Counted from the stretch's first letter, positions 25,685 through 35,041 are shown. The stretch: DNA of 43,128 nt from Paenibacillus ehimensis NBRC 15659 (GCF_004000785.1 NZ_BILX01000056.1:1-43128), one strand, 5' to 3'. Notes: generated by a model from the sequence alone, not told the origin. Made by a program: numbers and translations.

Positions 25685-26670
25685 CGTTTGACCGGGAGAG
25701 GGAAACGTACATTCCGCGCATCGTCGTGATCGGCGGGGGGACCGGGCTGTCGGTGATGCTACGAGGGCTTAAGCAGAAGCCCGTAGAAATTACGGCGGTC
25801 GTTACGGTAGCCGATGACGGGGGGAGCTCGGGCATCTTGCGGTCGGAGTTGGAAATGATTCCGCCGGGCGACATCCGCAACGTCTTGTCTGCGCTGGCGG
25901 ACGTGGAGCCGCTGCTCGGGCAGCTGCTCGATTACCGTTTTGATAAAGGCAACGGATTGGCAGGCCATAGTTTGGGTAACCTAATGTTGGCAGCCATGTG
26001 CGACATTACCGGCGATTTCGTCACCGGCGTGCGCGAGCTGAGCCGGGTGCTGGCCGTGCGGGGGCGCGTTCTCCCGGCTTCCGATCACTCGATCGTGCTG
26101 CGGGCGCTGATGGAGGACGGCTCGATTGTCGAGGGAGAGTCCAATATCCCGAAGGCAAGAGGCGTTATACGCCGGCTGTCCATCGAGCCGAAGGACGTCC
26201 GGGCGCTTCCGGAGGCGCTGGAGGCGCTGCGGGAGGCCGACGCGATTCTGGTCGGTCCGGGAAGCTTGTATACGAGCATTTTGCCCAATCTGCTGGTGCC
26301 GGAAATTGCGAAAACGATCGTTGAGTCGAATGCGCTCAAAATTTTTATTTGCAACGTGATGACGCAGCCGGGTGAAACCGACGATTATAAGGTCAGCGAC
26401 CATCTCAAAGCGGTGCGCGACCATGTCGGCAGCGAGCTCTTCGATTACGTGATCGTGAACAACGGGGACATCCCGGAGCAGGTGCAGAGCAAATATGCCG
26501 AGCAGGGGGCCAAGATCGTTCCGCTCGATTTGGACGAAGTGACCAGGCAGGGCTATAAGGTCATTGCCGACCAGCTTGTTCTGTTCCGGACCTATCTGCG
26601 TCATGACGCCGAGAAGCTGAGTCAACACATTTATCAACTGGTGGAGAGCTGGATGTTCAAGAAGAGGTGA
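25681..26670 (+). CDS. yvcK: YvcK/CofD-like protein (gluconeogenesis factor)
   Basis: The 329-residue protein belongs to the CofD/YvcK family: [17 protein letters not shown] (about residues 15-31), [15 protein letters not shown] (about 41-55), GPGDIRN-like [12 protein letters not shown], and [18 protein letters not shown]. YvcK binds UDP-GlcNAc-type nucleotides and is needed for growth on gluconeogenic carbon sources and for cell-wall organisation in Bacillus. The order rapZ-yvcK-whiA is conserved across Bacillota and Actinobacteria. Confidence 0.92.
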   Translation: MTFDRERETYIPRIVVIGGGTGLSVMLRGLKQKPVEITAVVTVADDGGSSGILRSELEMIPPGDIRNVLSALADVEPLLGQLLDYRFDKGNGLAGHSLGNLMLAAMCDITGDFVTGVRELSRVLAVRGRVLPASDHSIVLRALMEDGSIVEGESNIPKARGVIRRLSIEPKDVRALPEALEALREADAILVGPGSLYTSILPNLLVPEIAKTIVESNALKIFICNVMTQPGETDDYKVSDHLKAVRDHVGSELFDYVIVNNGDIPEQVQSKYAEQGAKIVPLDLDEVTRQGYKVIADQLVLFRTYLRHDAEKLSQHIYQLVESWMFKKR

Positions 26671-26675
26671 TTCCC

Positions 26676-27605
26676 ATGTCCTTCGCCGCCCAGACGAAAA
26701 AAGAGCTGACCATGATGGAGTCGGAGCGCTGCTGTGAGAAAGCGGAGCTGTCCGCCCTCATCCGCATGAACGGGGCTGTGCAGTTGACCAGCCAGAAGAT
26801 CGTCCTTGATATTTCGACGGAAAACGCCGCGATTGCCAGACGCATTTACTCGCTGCTCAAAAAGTCGTTCAAGGTGCATACCGAGCTGCTTGTCCGCAAA
26901 AAAATGCGGCTCAAAAAAAACAACGTGTATATCGTGCGCGTGCCGAATCAAGTGCAGGGCCTGTTGTCGGAGCTGCATATCGTCTCCGAAGGTTTTTTGT
27001 TCACCCCGGGCATCGAGCCGGAAATTATTAAACGCAGCTGCTGCAAGCGCGCTTATTTGCGCGGAGCTTTCCTTGCAGGCGGTTCCGTGAACAACCCGGA
27101 GGGGTCCTCGTACCATCTGGAGATTTATTCGATGTACGAGGAGCACTGCCAGGCTCTGGTGCGGCTGGCCAACGAGTTCGATCTGAACGCCAGATGCATC
27201 GAGCGGAAAAAGGGCTTCGTCCTCTACATCAAAGAAGGCGAGAGGATCATCGAGTTTCTAAATCTGATCGGCGCTCACCAAGCGCTTCTCCGGTTCGAGG
27301 ACGTCCGGATTATGAAGGATATGCGCAATTCCGTAAACCGCCTCGTCAACTGCGAAACCGCCAATCTGAACAAGACGATCGGCGCCGCCGTCCGGCAGAT
27401 CGACAACATCCGGCTGCTGCAAAAGGAAGTGGGGCTCGATAACTTGCCCGACAAGCTGCGGGAAGTGGCGGAGATTCGGCTCAAACACCCGGATATGAAC
27501 CTCAAAGAAGTCGGTGATCTGCTGAAAGGCAAAGTAAGCAAATCCGGGGTAAACCACCGGCTGCGCAAGATCGATGAATTGGCTGAAAAGCTGCGGAAAT
27601 CGTGA
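26676..27605 (+). CDS. whiA: DNA-binding protein WhiA
   Basis: The 309-residue protein starts [12 protein letters not shown] and has a LAGLIDADG-like N-terminal region ([20 protein letters not shown], about 128-147) and a C-terminal HTH ([20 protein letters not shown], about 268-287). WhiA is a sporulation regulator in Streptomyces and influences division and chromosome segregation in Bacillus. ATG 26676 is preferred over GTG 26667 because GAGGTGATTCCC precedes it and the family begins MSF. It follows yvcK directly. Confidence 0.92.
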   Translation: MSFAAQTKKELTMMESERCCEKAELSALIRMNGAVQLTSQKIVLDISTENAAIARRIYSLLKKSFKVHTELLVRKKMRLKKNNVYIVRVPNQVQGLLSELHIVSEGFLFTPGIEPEIIKRSCCKRAYLRGAFLAGGSVNNPEGSSYHLEIYSMYEEHCQALVRLANEFDLNARCIERKKGFVLYIKEGERIIEFLNLIGAHQALLRFEDVRIMKDMRNSVNRLVNCETANLNKTIGAAVRQIDNIRLLQKEVGLDNLPDKLREVAEIRLKHPDMNLKEVGDLLKGKVSKSGVNHRLRKIDELAEKLRKS

Positions 27606-27672
27606 GTAGAATCGGCCAATTATAGATTTTTTGTGTAAATTTGCAATAATTCTAGTGCAAACTGCCGAAAAA

Positions 27673-27681
27673 TGATATAAT
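27673..27681 (+). promoter_or_regulatory. Extended -10 promoter of the HPr-family gene
   Basis: TGATATAAT (27673-27681) is a TGn-extended perfect -10. The -35 position (TAGTGC, 17-bp spacer) is weak, as is usual for extended -10 promoters. Start would be near 27688, leaving a leader of about 180 nt before the coding start at 27866. Confidence 0.55.
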
Positions 27682-27865
27682 GTTTGAAAAATCGCTTTTT
27701 TTAAATCGGTTTCGGATAGACTAGCCTCCAGATTGCGCTTCAATGCCGGAATCGTTGGTAACCCGTTTGTCCATGTTCTTCAGGACGATGTATTCGTTTA
27801 CGCTGAGGGCGTTATGCCCTTCCTTATTTTTAGGAATTCAAAGTATTGTAGGGGGTATTGGTTGC

Positions 27866-28135
27866 ATGTCGAGACGCCCAGTAGTCGTCAAGTTGAAAAC
27901 AGGCCTTCACGCCAGACCGGCAGCGCTTTTCGTGCAGGAAGCGAATAAGTTTTCTTCGGAGATTTTTGTGGAGAAGGACGAGAAGAAGGTCAACGCCAAA
28001 AGTATTATGGGCATCATGAGTTTGGCCATCAGCACAGGAACCGAAGTTCACATAAGTGCAGAAGGTTCGGACGCCGAACAGGCTGTAAACGCTTTAGTCA
28101 CATTGGTCAGCAAGGAAGAGCTGGAAAACCAATAA
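27866..28135 (+). CDS. HPr-family phosphocarrier protein at the crh locus
   Basis: The 89-residue protein has the HPr active site GLHARPA with His15 (residues 13-19) and the regulatory site NAKSIMGIMS with Ser46 (43-52). Bacillus Crh, encoded at the same place after whiA, has Gln15 and cannot take phosphate from enzyme I. This protein retains both residues, so it could act as a PTS carrier and as a CcpA co-effector after phosphorylation by HprK. The ATG at 27866 was chosen for the upstream GGGGGT and because HPr starts here; the frame is open further upstream. Whether a second HPr (ptsH) exists cannot be seen. Confidence 0.9.
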   Translation: MSRRPVVVKLKTGLHARPAALFVQEANKFSSEIFVEKDEKKVNAKSIMGIMSLAISTGTEVHISAEGSDAEQAVNALVTLVSKEELENQ

Positions 28136-28146
28136 ACCGCCACAAG

Positions 28147-28169
28147 GCTTCCGTTCCGGAAGCTTTTTT
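28147..28169 (+). terminator. Terminator after the HPr-family gene
   Basis: GCTTCCG (28147-28153) pairs with CGGAAGC (28157-28163), 3-nt loop, followed by six T. Confidence 0.9.
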
Positions 28170-28219
28170 CTTTGCGGCGTTCCTTATTTTGTCACATATG
28201 ATCTCCGTAAATAAAGCGC

Positions 28220-28278
28220 AACCTTTTTTGGGCTGATGCGTCTAAATTGACGTGTCTTTGAACCGGAAAAGGTTTTTT
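28220..28278 (+). repeat. Inverted repeat upstream of the exported protein gene
   Basis: AACCTTTT (28220-28227) is complementary to AAAAGGTT (28267-28274), followed by more T. The pairing extends toward the loop as TTGG/CCGG with G-T pairs. It could be a leader attenuator or a second stop for the upstream unit. Confidence 0.35.
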
Positions 28279-28322
28279 CTGTATCGGGCACCATTAGAAG
28301 CGCAGAAAGAGGAGTAGAGGGA

Positions 28323-30188
28323 ATGAAGCCGTTGAAGAAAGAATGGGTCGTTCTGCTGGTTATGGCCATGCTGCTGTCGTTTGGCATTGCGCCGCTGGCA
28401 TCCGCCGCAGAGAAAGAAGCGCCGATGTCGCCCGCCCCAGGGAAAGAAGCGCCGCCGACGTCTGCCCCAGGGAAAGAGACGCCGATGTCGTCCGTCCAAG
28501 AGAAAGAAGCGCCGATGTCGTCCGGAACGACCTATGTGCTGCTGTATATCGATAAGCCCGAGGCCTTCTTGAACGGCAAGCAGGTGAAGCTGGATGCGCC
28601 TGCGACGATTCTGAAGGACAAGACGTTCGTGCCAGCCAAGTTTTTGGGCGATGCGTTCGGGATGAAGGTCGAATGGAACGACAAGACGCGTCAAATTGAA
28701 ATGGTAACACCAAGCCACAACATTATGATCGACATCGATAACAAGTCGGTGTGGATTAACGGCTACTGGATGAAGTTCGACGACGTAGCCGCGATTGTGA
28801 ATGGCCGCTTAATGATTAAACTGACTTGGCTGGCCGATTACATGGGAGCGAAGTATACGTACAACAACGAGCTGCGCCGCGTGGAAGTGCTGCATGTGAA
28901 GGCGCCTGCGGGTATTTTCGATCCGAATCGGGGCAACTCGAATCCGGTAGCGAAATTTACGTTCGCCCAGCCGAGCTACAAGATCGGGGAACCGGTCAAA
29001 TACGTCGATCTGAGCTATGACCCGGATGCGGAAGGCATTGCGCGGTATGAGTGGACCGGGAAGCAAGAAGCCTTTTTCACCCCGGGCACGTATCCGATTA
29101 CGCTGACCGTTTGGGATATTCACGGCAATAAGAGCGAGACCTATACCCGCAATCTGGTCATCGGCAACGATACTTATCTGAGTGCGATTGAATATCCGAT
29201 CTTTATGAAACCGGTCGGCTCCTTTATCAAGACCGATTGGAGCATGCTCTGGGGCACGTTCTGGGAGCTGCCACAGCTGCCGAAGACGGTGAGCGAGGAT
29301 CGTTCGCGCAAGCTGCTCGTCAGCGACAGCCCGGAGACGTTCACGGAGCGTGGCATTTTGTACCAGGATGAAGTGGAAGGCAAAGGCCGTTTATATGCCG
29401 ATCACATCAACGGGACGAAGGAAAAGGTCAGCATGGCGATTCTCGCCAAAAACTTGACGGACAAGCCGGTTACGATCAAAACGACGAACAAAGGCGAAGT
29501 GTGGCCTTCGGTGTATGCCAATTTGATCGGCAGCGAAGCGACGGTCGATTTCCTGATGAACGACCAGATCAACGAGACGATTACGATTCCGGCCCACCAA
29601 ACGTTCATTTACAAGCAAATGCCGGACTTCTATCCGGATCAGGGCGTTAACTTGTTCTACGATGTCGAGACGGACGGAAAAGTGCAGTTCTCGTTCGTGG
29701 CCGACCGCGAAATTTCCCAAAATTCACTGACTTTGCCGCTGCTTCCGTTTGAGGGGCATGTAAGAGGGTCATTCCCGGTTTCCGAGTTGACGTGGAACAT
29801 TGATGCTTCATCTTTTACGCAGCCTTCCCGACTCTTGATTGGCGACGGCATTACCGATCCGTTCCAGCCGGGATACGATCCGATGCGCAAAATGGAAGTA
29901 AAGAACGAAGGCAATTATGGCGTCATTTATAAGATTCATGCCGACAAGCCTCGGAAGATGGCTGTCATGATTTTGCCTAAAGGCGGCGTGTACAAAGGGC
30001 CGTTCAAAATTAACGGCGATATCCGTCTGGCGCCTGAATCCGGCGTGATGACCGCATTTGACGGAATGCAGATTTTGGCCAAAACGACGGGCAAAGAAGA
30101 TTCGCTCGATATTGAATTCAGTCCGCCGGCCGGCTCGGCGCTGCCGATCGAACTGATCTTCTATCCTCTGGACGACCGCGCCGAATAA
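28323..30188 (+). CDS. Exported copper-amine-oxidase N-terminal-like domain protein with PKD-like domain
   Basis: The 621-residue protein has a signal peptide (cleavage likely after ASA, residue 28), a Pro-rich region of 10-residue repeats (31-68), and a copper amine oxidase N-terminal-like domain at about 72-190 (GKQVKLDAPATILKDKTFVP; RLMIKLTWLADYMGAKYTYN). A PKD-like beta domain at about 205-275 follows (FTPGTYPITLTVWDIHGNKS). The C-terminal 340 residues are beta-rich and not recognised. No amine oxidase catalytic domain is present; in Paenibacillus the N-terminal domain is a common surface module. It is likely secreted or wall-associated. AGAGGAGTAGAGGGA precedes the ATG. Confidence 0.8.
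   Translation: MKPLKKEWVVLLVMAMLLSFGIAPLASAAEKEAPMSPAPGKEAPPTSAPGKETPMSSVQEKEAPMSSGTTYVLLYIDKPEAFLNGKQVKLDAPATILKDKTFVPAKFLGDAFGMKVEWNDKTRQIEMVTPSHNIMIDIDNKSVWINGYWMKFDDVAAIVNGRLMIKLTWLADYMGAKYTYNNELRRVEVLHVKAPAGIFDPNRGNSNPVAKFTFAQPSYKIGEPVKYVDLSYDPDAEGIARYEWTGKQEAFFTPGTYPITLTVWDIHGNKSETYTRNLVIGNDTYLSAIEYPIFMKPVGSFIKTDWSMLWGTFWELPQLPKTVSEDRSRKLLVSDSPETFTERGILYQDEVEGKGRLYADHINGTKEKVSMAILAKNLTDKPVTIKTTNKGEVWPSVYANLIGSEATVDFLMNDQINETITIPAHQTFIYKQMPDFYPDQGVNLFYDVETDGKVQFSFVADREISQNSLTLPLLPFEGHVRGSFPVSELTWNIDASSFTQPSRLLIGDGITDPFQPGYDPMRKMEVKNEGNYGVIYKIHADKPRKMAVMILPKGGVYKGPFKINGDIRLAPESGVMTAFDGMQILAKTTGKEDSLDIEFSPPAGSALPIELIFYPLDDRAE
28413..28526 (+). repeat. 30-bp tandem coding repeat (10-residue period)
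   Basis: About 3.8 units of a 30-bp repeat encode KEAPMSPAPG, KEAPPTSAPG, KETPMSSVQE and KEAPMSSG. It forms a Pro/Ser/Lys-rich linker between signal peptide and first domain, and unit number may vary between strains. Confidence 0.8.
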
Positions 30189-30199
30189 AGATACAAAAC

Positions 30200-30252
30200 A
30201 AGGCCTTGCTCTTGAGCCGCCGCAATGCGGTCTCAGAGCAGGGCCTTTTTTC
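30200..30252 (+). terminator. Terminator after the exported protein gene
   Basis: A long stem of AAGGCC-TTGCTCT-TGAG (from 30200) pairs with CTCA-GAGCAG-GGCCTT (to about 30247), followed by a T-run. Confidence 0.88.
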
Positions 30253-30282
30253 ATATGGAGGCCGCGGAGTCGTTGTATGCAA

Positions 30283-30341
30283 AAAAGCCCGGCCATTCGC
30301 ACGGAGGCATACAAGATGCGCCGTGAAATGGCCGGGCTTTT
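30283..30341 (-). terminator. Terminator after clpP
   Basis: A perfect 15-bp stem (30283-30297 with 30327-30341) has A-runs on one side and T-runs on the other. Read on the minus strand it ends in CTTTTTT just past the clpP stop. It may work in both directions. Confidence 0.82.
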
Positions 30342-30359
30342 CATGCTGACCTGATCAGG

Positions 30360-30941
30360 TTATACGCGTTCGATAACTTTATCGATCAAGCCGTAGTTTT
30401 TCGCGTCCTCTGCGGACATGAAGTTGTCGCGGTCGGTATCTTTCTCGATGCGCTCGAACGACTGGCCCGTACGCTCGGCGAGAATCGTGTTCAGCTTGTC
30501 GCGCATTCTCAGGATGCGCTTCGCACGGATCTCGATATCGCTGGCTTGGCCTTCGGCTCCTCCGAGCGGCTGGTGAATCATAACCTCGCTGTTCGGCAGC
30601 GCGAAGCGCTTGCCTTTGGCTCCCGCGGCCAGCAGGAAGGCGCCCATCGATGCCGCCATGCCGACGCAGATCGTGGACACGTCCGGCTTGATGAACTGCA
30701 TCGTGTCATAGATCGCCATCCCCGACGTAATGGAGCCGCCAGGGCTGTTGATATACAAGCTGATGTCTTTATCCGGATCGGTTGCGGCCAGGAACAGCAT
30801 TTGTGCGATAATCGAATTGGCTACAACATCGTTGATCGGACTTCCGAGAAAAATAATCCGGTCCTTGAGCAGACGCGAATAGATGTCATAAGCGCGTTCT
30901 CCTCTTGCATCCGGTTCGACAACCATTGGAATGAAACTCAT
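30360..30941 (-). CDS. clpP: ATP-dependent Clp protease proteolytic subunit
   Basis: The 193-residue serine protease has the catalytic serine in [14 protein letters not shown] (about residue 97), histidine in MIHQPLGG (about 122) and the aspartate in [13 protein letters not shown] (about 171). It forms the tetradecameric chamber working with ClpX, ClpC and ClpE in protein quality control. AAAGGAGG precedes the ATG at 30941. Its promoter is overlapped by a CtsR box, so heat-shock control is expected. Confidence 0.96.
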   Translation of the reverse strand: MSFIPMVVEPDARGERAYDIYSRLLKDRIIFLGSPINDVVANSIIAQMLFLAATDPDKDISLYINSPGGSITSGMAIYDTMQFIKPDVSTICVGMAASMGAFLLAAGAKGKRFALPNSEVMIHQPLGGAEGQASDIEIRAKRILRMRDKLNTILAERTGQSFERIEKDTDRDNFMSAEDAKNYGLIDKVIERV

Positions 30942-30975
30942 CGGCTGCAGCCTCCTTTATATTCAAACTATAACC

Positions 30976-31004
30976 ATCATAAACGAAAAACAAACAAAGG
31001 TCAA
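30976..31004 (-). promoter_or_regulatory. clpP promoter
   Basis: On the minus strand TTGACC (31004-30999), a 17-bp spacer and TATGAT (30981-30976), 35 bp before the clpP start. Confidence 0.75.
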
Positions 31005-31015
31005 GAAAGGTCAAA
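30999..31015. promoter_or_regulatory. CtsR operator of clpP
   Basis: GGTCAAG-AAA-GGTCAAA is a direct heptad repeat with 3-nt spacing and matches the CtsR consensus (RGTCAAA-NAN-RGTCAAA) with one mismatch. It covers the -35 element of clpP, so bound CtsR would block RNA polymerase. Confidence 0.85.
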
Positions 31016-31023
31016 CCAAGGAA

Positions 31024-31050
31024 ATAAAAAAACCAGTTTTGCTCAAACTG
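31024..31050 (-). terminator. Terminator after tRNA-Arg
   Basis: On the minus strand CAGTTT (31050-31045) pairs with AAACTG (31039-31034), followed by GTTTTTTT. It lies 13 nt past the tRNA CCA end and separates the tRNA from clpP. Confidence 0.75.
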
Positions 31051-31062
31051 ATTGTGTGTAAA

Positions 31063-31137
31063 TGGCGCGCCCGCAAGGAATCGAACCTTGATCTCAGGCT
31101 CCGGAGGCCTACGTCATATCCATTGGACCACGGGCGC
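31063..31137 (-). tRNA. tRNA-Arg (anticodon CCG)
   Basis: The minus strand folds as a standard 75-nt tRNA. The acceptor GCGCCCG pairs with CGGGCGC, the T arm CAAGG-TTCGATT-CCTTG is complete, and the anticodon loop CTCCGGA has CCG at positions 34-36, reading the CGG codon. The CCA end is encoded. Confidence 0.95.
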
Positions 31138-31184
31138 ATATGAAAGTTAAGTTTGCTGTGCTTCAATAACTGACAGCAAAAATT

Positions 31185-31213
31185 ATTATAAGCCATAAGC
31201 GAAAGAAAAGCAA
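31185..31213 (-). promoter_or_regulatory. tRNA-Arg promoter
   Basis: On the minus strand TTGCTT (31213-31208), a 17-bp spacer and a perfect TATAAT (31190-31185). The leader of about 40 nt holds a 7-bp hairpin (TTGCTGT/ACAGCAA). Confidence 0.65.
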
Positions 31214-31305
31214 CCTCCTGGCGATAAAAAAATTTTCCATGTACAGTTGCCGCAGGAATAGCGGCTGCGGACAGCCGGCGGCATGTCGAATGGTGGCGAA
31301 GAGAC

Positions 31306-31334
31306 TTGATGCGAAGGAAAGAATAGGTTATAAT
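31306..31334 (+). promoter_or_regulatory. cggR operon promoter
   Basis: TTGATG (31306-31311), a 17-bp spacer and a perfect TATAAT (31329-31334). Start is expected near 31341, 37 bp before the CggR operator. Together with the tRNA promoter this fills the 310-bp gap between tRNA and cggR. Confidence 0.78.
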
Positions 31335-31340
31335 AAGGAC

Positions 31341-31369
31341 ACTAAGTGAAACAGCTTAGTACTTTTTTT
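31341..31369 (+). promoter_or_regulatory. Short 5'-end hairpin with T-run in the cggR leader
   Basis: ACTAAG (31341-31346) pairs with CTTAGT (31355-31360), followed by seven T. It begins at the predicted transcription start. It may protect the 5' end of the glycolytic mRNA or act as a weak attenuator; the 6-bp AT-rich stem makes strong termination unlikely. Confidence 0.45.
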
Positions 31370-31377
31370 AGAGTATG

Positions 31378-31413
31378 TGGGACTCAAAATGCAGCACCGG
31401 GACAAAAAACGTC
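31378..31413 (+). promoter_or_regulatory. CggR operator
   Basis: TGGGAC-N6-TGCA-N4-CGGGAC-N6-CGTC matches the spacing of the Bacillus CggR operator (CGGGAC-N6-TGTC-N4-CGGGAC-N6-TGTC); both GGGAC cores are kept. It lies downstream of the promoter, so bound repressor would act as a roadblock that is relieved by fructose 1,6-bisphosphate. Confidence 0.8.
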
Positions 31414-31447
31414 CAACAAAGCTGCAATCTTAAGCGGGTGTGAATCC

Positions 31448-32476
31448 ATGAGAGAAATCCTCGACATTCAAAAGCAGCTTTTGCCCGACCTGGTCGACAC
31501 CATGAAAAAGCGATATACGATTCTGCATCACATCATGGTATCCGGCTTGGTGGGCCGGCGGACGCTGGCGCTGTCGGTGGGAGCGACGGAGCGGGTGCTC
31601 CGCGCGGAAGTGGATTTCCTGAAGGAGCAGGGCTTGATCGAAGTCGAAGCTTCCGGCATGCGGATCAGCGGCGCGGGCAGGGAACTGCTGGAGCGGCTCG
31701 AACCGCTTGTCAAAGACTTGTTCGGTCTGACGGAGCTGGAAGAACGCATACGCTCGCACTTCGGCTTGAAGCAGGTGATCATCGTCCCCGGCGATTCGGA
31801 CGTCTCCCCGCATACGAAGAAAGAGCTTGGCCGTGCCGGCGCCTCCGTCTTGCGGAAGCTGGTCGGCGAGAACGAGACCGTTGCCGTAACCGGCGGCTCC
31901 ACGATGGCTGAAGTGGCCTATCATTTGACGCCGGCGACTCCGATGAAGGGCTGCTGGTTTGTACCGGCCCGCGGCGGACTCGGGGAAAGCGTCGAGCTTC
32001 AAGCGAACACGATCGCCTCGACGATGGCGAAGAAGGCGGGAGGCCGCTACCGGCTGCTGCACGTGCCGGACCATCTCGGCGAGGAAGCCTATCAATCGCT
32101 GATGCAGGACAGCCACATTGCCGAGATCATCGCCTTCATCCGCGGCGCGCGGATTGTGGTTCACGGCATCGGAGAAGCTATGGTCATGGCCAGACGGCGC
32201 AAGGTGGACCCGGAAACGACCGAAAGCCTGCGGCGCGACGGCGCGCTTGCGGAAGCGTTCGGGTACTATTTTGACCGGGACGGAAACATTTTGCACAAAA
32301 TGCCGACCATCGGGCTGCGCATCGAAGACATTCACAGCATGGACCATGTGATCGGAATTGCCGGAGGCAAAAGCAAGGGCGAGTCGATCGCTTCGGTACT
32401 GAAGCACGGTCACGAGGACGTGTTGGTGACCGATGAGGCGGCTGCCTTGGAAGTTGTCAATCGCTTGCTATCTTGA
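31448..32476 (+). CDS. cggR: Central glycolytic genes regulator CggR
   Basis: The 342-residue SorC/DeoR-type repressor has an N-terminal HTH (LVGRRTLALSVGATERVLRA, about 36-55) and a sugar-phosphate-binding domain (VAVTGGSTMAEVAYHL, FVPARGGLGESVELQANTIA). It represses the gapA-eno operon when fructose 1,6-bisphosphate is low. ATG 31448 is used: the frame is open back to 31346, but that stretch holds the operator and lacks a ribosome site. The SD before 31448 (GCGGGTG) is also weak, which may keep repressor levels low. Confidence 0.92.
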   Translation: MREILDIQKQLLPDLVDTMKKRYTILHHIMVSGLVGRRTLALSVGATERVLRAEVDFLKEQGLIEVEASGMRISGAGRELLERLEPLVKDLFGLTELEERIRSHFGLKQVIIVPGDSDVSPHTKKELGRAGASVLRKLVGENETVAVTGGSTMAEVAYHLTPATPMKGCWFVPARGGLGESVELQANTIASTMAKKAGGRYRLLHVPDHLGEEAYQSLMQDSHIAEIIAFIRGARIVVHGIGEAMVMARRRKVDPETTESLRRDGALAEAFGYYFDRDGNILHKMPTIGLRIEDIHSMDHVIGIAGGKSKGESIASVLKHGHEDVLVTDEAAALEVVNRLLS

Positions 32477-32563
32477 CGGGCTCTGCCTGTCTTGACATAT
32501 CGCTGCCGCGGTCGTAATTCTACGAAACCTTGCCGGGAGCAGCGGACATCAAATCATTTCTAG

Positions 32564-33580
<1,017 letters not shown>

Positions 33581-33612
33581 TGGTAAAATTGTGGTGATGT
33601 TCTGAAGCATTT

Positions 33613-33771
33613 GAAAAAGATCTCGCTATGACGGGGCAAATGGGATGTACCTCCGGGCTCTGTTGAACTCTCGTTTCTTGATTTAAAGGGTAGTTGAGGA
33701 AACGAGAGTTCAAAGGAGCCGCGCTGACGCTCTACGGCACATCCCATCTGCTGCCGCGCGAGATATTTTTC
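33613..33771 (-). repeat. Structured intergenic palindrome, element B (gapA-pgk)
   Basis: The 266-bp gap between gapA and pgk is one long imperfect palindrome. ATGGGATGT (33640-33648) pairs with ACATCCCAT (33739-33747); 22-nt arms 33656-33677 and 33699-33720 enclose a 21-nt loop, with a perfect 15-bp tip stem (33663-33677/33699-33713). An outer GAAAAA-ATCTCGC / GCGAGAT-TTTTTC closes it, and AAAATTGTGG (33585-33594) with CCACAATTTT (33791-33800) extends it to 216 nt. Read on the minus strand it has the same plan as element A before rapZ, with compensatory changes in the stems. Confidence 0.82.
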
Positions 33772-33846
33772 TAAGCCCGAAGGACCGTCCCCACAATTTT
33801 TTGTGTGTGGGTAGGAAGAGACAAAAACCGCTGGGAGGCATGGAAG

Positions 33847-35028
33847 ATGAATAAGAAAAGCGTTCGTGACGTAGAAGTTAGCGGTAAACGCGTATTTGTC
33901 CGGGTCGATTTCAACGTGCCGCTGGAGAACGGGAAGATTACCGACGATACGCGGATTCGCGAAACGCTGCCGACGATCAAGTACTTGACGGATCGCGGAG
34001 CGAAAGTCATTCTGGCCAGCCATTTGGGCCGTCCGAAAGGACAAGTCGTCGAAGAGATGCGGCTGACTCCGGCTGCGGCACGCTTGTCCGAGCTGCTCGG
34101 CAAGCCGGTTGCGAAGGCGGACGAAGCGATTGGCGACGCGGTCAAAGCGCAGATTGCCAAGCTGACCGACGGCGACGTGCTGCTGCTTGAGAACGTGCGC
34201 TTCTACGCGGGCGAAGAGAAGAACGATCCGGAGCTGGCAAAGGCTTTTGCCGAGCTGGCCGATCTGTACGTGAACGACGCGTTCGGCGCCGCGCACCGGG
34301 CTCATGCTTCCACGGAAGGCATCGCGCACCATCTGCCAGCCGTATCCGGATTGCTGATGGAAAAAGAACTCGACGTTCTCGGCAAAGCGCTCAACAACCC
34401 CGACCGTCCGTTCACCGCGATTGTCGGCGGAGCGAAGGTCAAAGACAAGATCGCCGTCATCGAGAAGCTAATCGAGATTGCGGACAATATCATCATCGGC
34501 GGCGGGCTGTCCTACACCTTCTTCAAAGCGAAAGGCTACGAGATCGGTAAATCCCTCGTGGACAACGACCGTCTGGAGCTGGTGCAGGAATTCGAGCGCA
34601 AAGCGAAGGCAAAAGGCGTGAATTTCCTGCTGCCGGTTGACGTTGTTGTCGGCGACGATTTCAGCGCTTCGGCGAATACGAAAGTCGTAGACGTCGATCA
34701 AATTCCTGCGGACTGGGAAGGCTTCGATATCGGACCGAAAACCCGCGAGCTGTTTGCCAAAACGATTGCGGAATCCAAGCTGGTCGTCTGGAACGGACCG
34801 ATGGGCGTATTCGAATTGAAGCCGTTCGAAGACGGAACGAAAGCGGTAGCGGAAGCTTGCGCGGCGACGGCCGGCTATACGGTTATCGGCGGCGGCGACT
34901 CGGCGGCAGCCGTGGAGAAATTCCATCTTGGCGACAAAATGGATCACATCTCCACCGGCGGCGGAGCTTCTCTTGAATTTATGGAAGGCAAGGCGCTTCC
35001 AGGCGTCGTGGCTTTGAACGATAAATAG
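33847..35028 (+). CDS. pgk: Phosphoglycerate kinase
   Basis: The 393-residue kinase has [31 protein letters not shown], the LLLENVRFY segment and the C-terminal [12 protein letters not shown] (about 347-358). It makes ATP from 1,3-bisphosphoglycerate. The ATG at 33847 follows GGGAGGCATGGAAG; upstream in-frame GTG 33805 lacks a site. Confidence 0.96.
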   Translation: MNKKSVRDVEVSGKRVFVRVDFNVPLENGKITDDTRIRETLPTIKYLTDRGAKVILASHLGRPKGQVVEEMRLTPAAARLSELLGKPVAKADEAIGDAVKAQIAKLTDGDVLLLENVRFYAGEEKNDPELAKAFAELADLYVNDAFGAAHRAHASTEGIAHHLPAVSGLLMEKELDVLGKALNNPDRPFTAIVGGAKVKDKIAVIEKLIEIADNIIIGGGLSYTFFKAKGYEIGKSLVDNDRLELVQEFERKAKAKGVNFLLPVDVVVGDDFSASANTKVVDVDQIPADWEGFDIGPKTRELFAKTIAESKLVVWNGPMGVFELKPFEDGTKAVAEACAATAGYTVIGGGDSAAAVEKFHLGDKMDHISTGGGASLEFMEGKALPGVVALNDK

Positions 35029-35041
35029 GAGGCGGGGGCAT

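Noticed and set aside
31346..31447. Longer CggR starting at GTG 31346
   Set aside because: The extension covers the operator and leader hairpin, has no ribosome site and does not resemble CggR N termini.
32492..32497. TTGACA between cggR and gapA as a gapA promoter
   Set aside because: The -35 is perfect, but the best -10 at 17-18 bp (TAATTC or AATTCT) matches poorly. A weak internal promoter cannot be excluded.
33613..33771. MITE or insertion sequence with target-site duplication at the gapA-pgk palindrome
   Set aside because: No direct repeats flank the element, and the outer stem merges into the flanks. Structure with covariation is a better description than a recent transposition, although an old mobile repeat remains possible.
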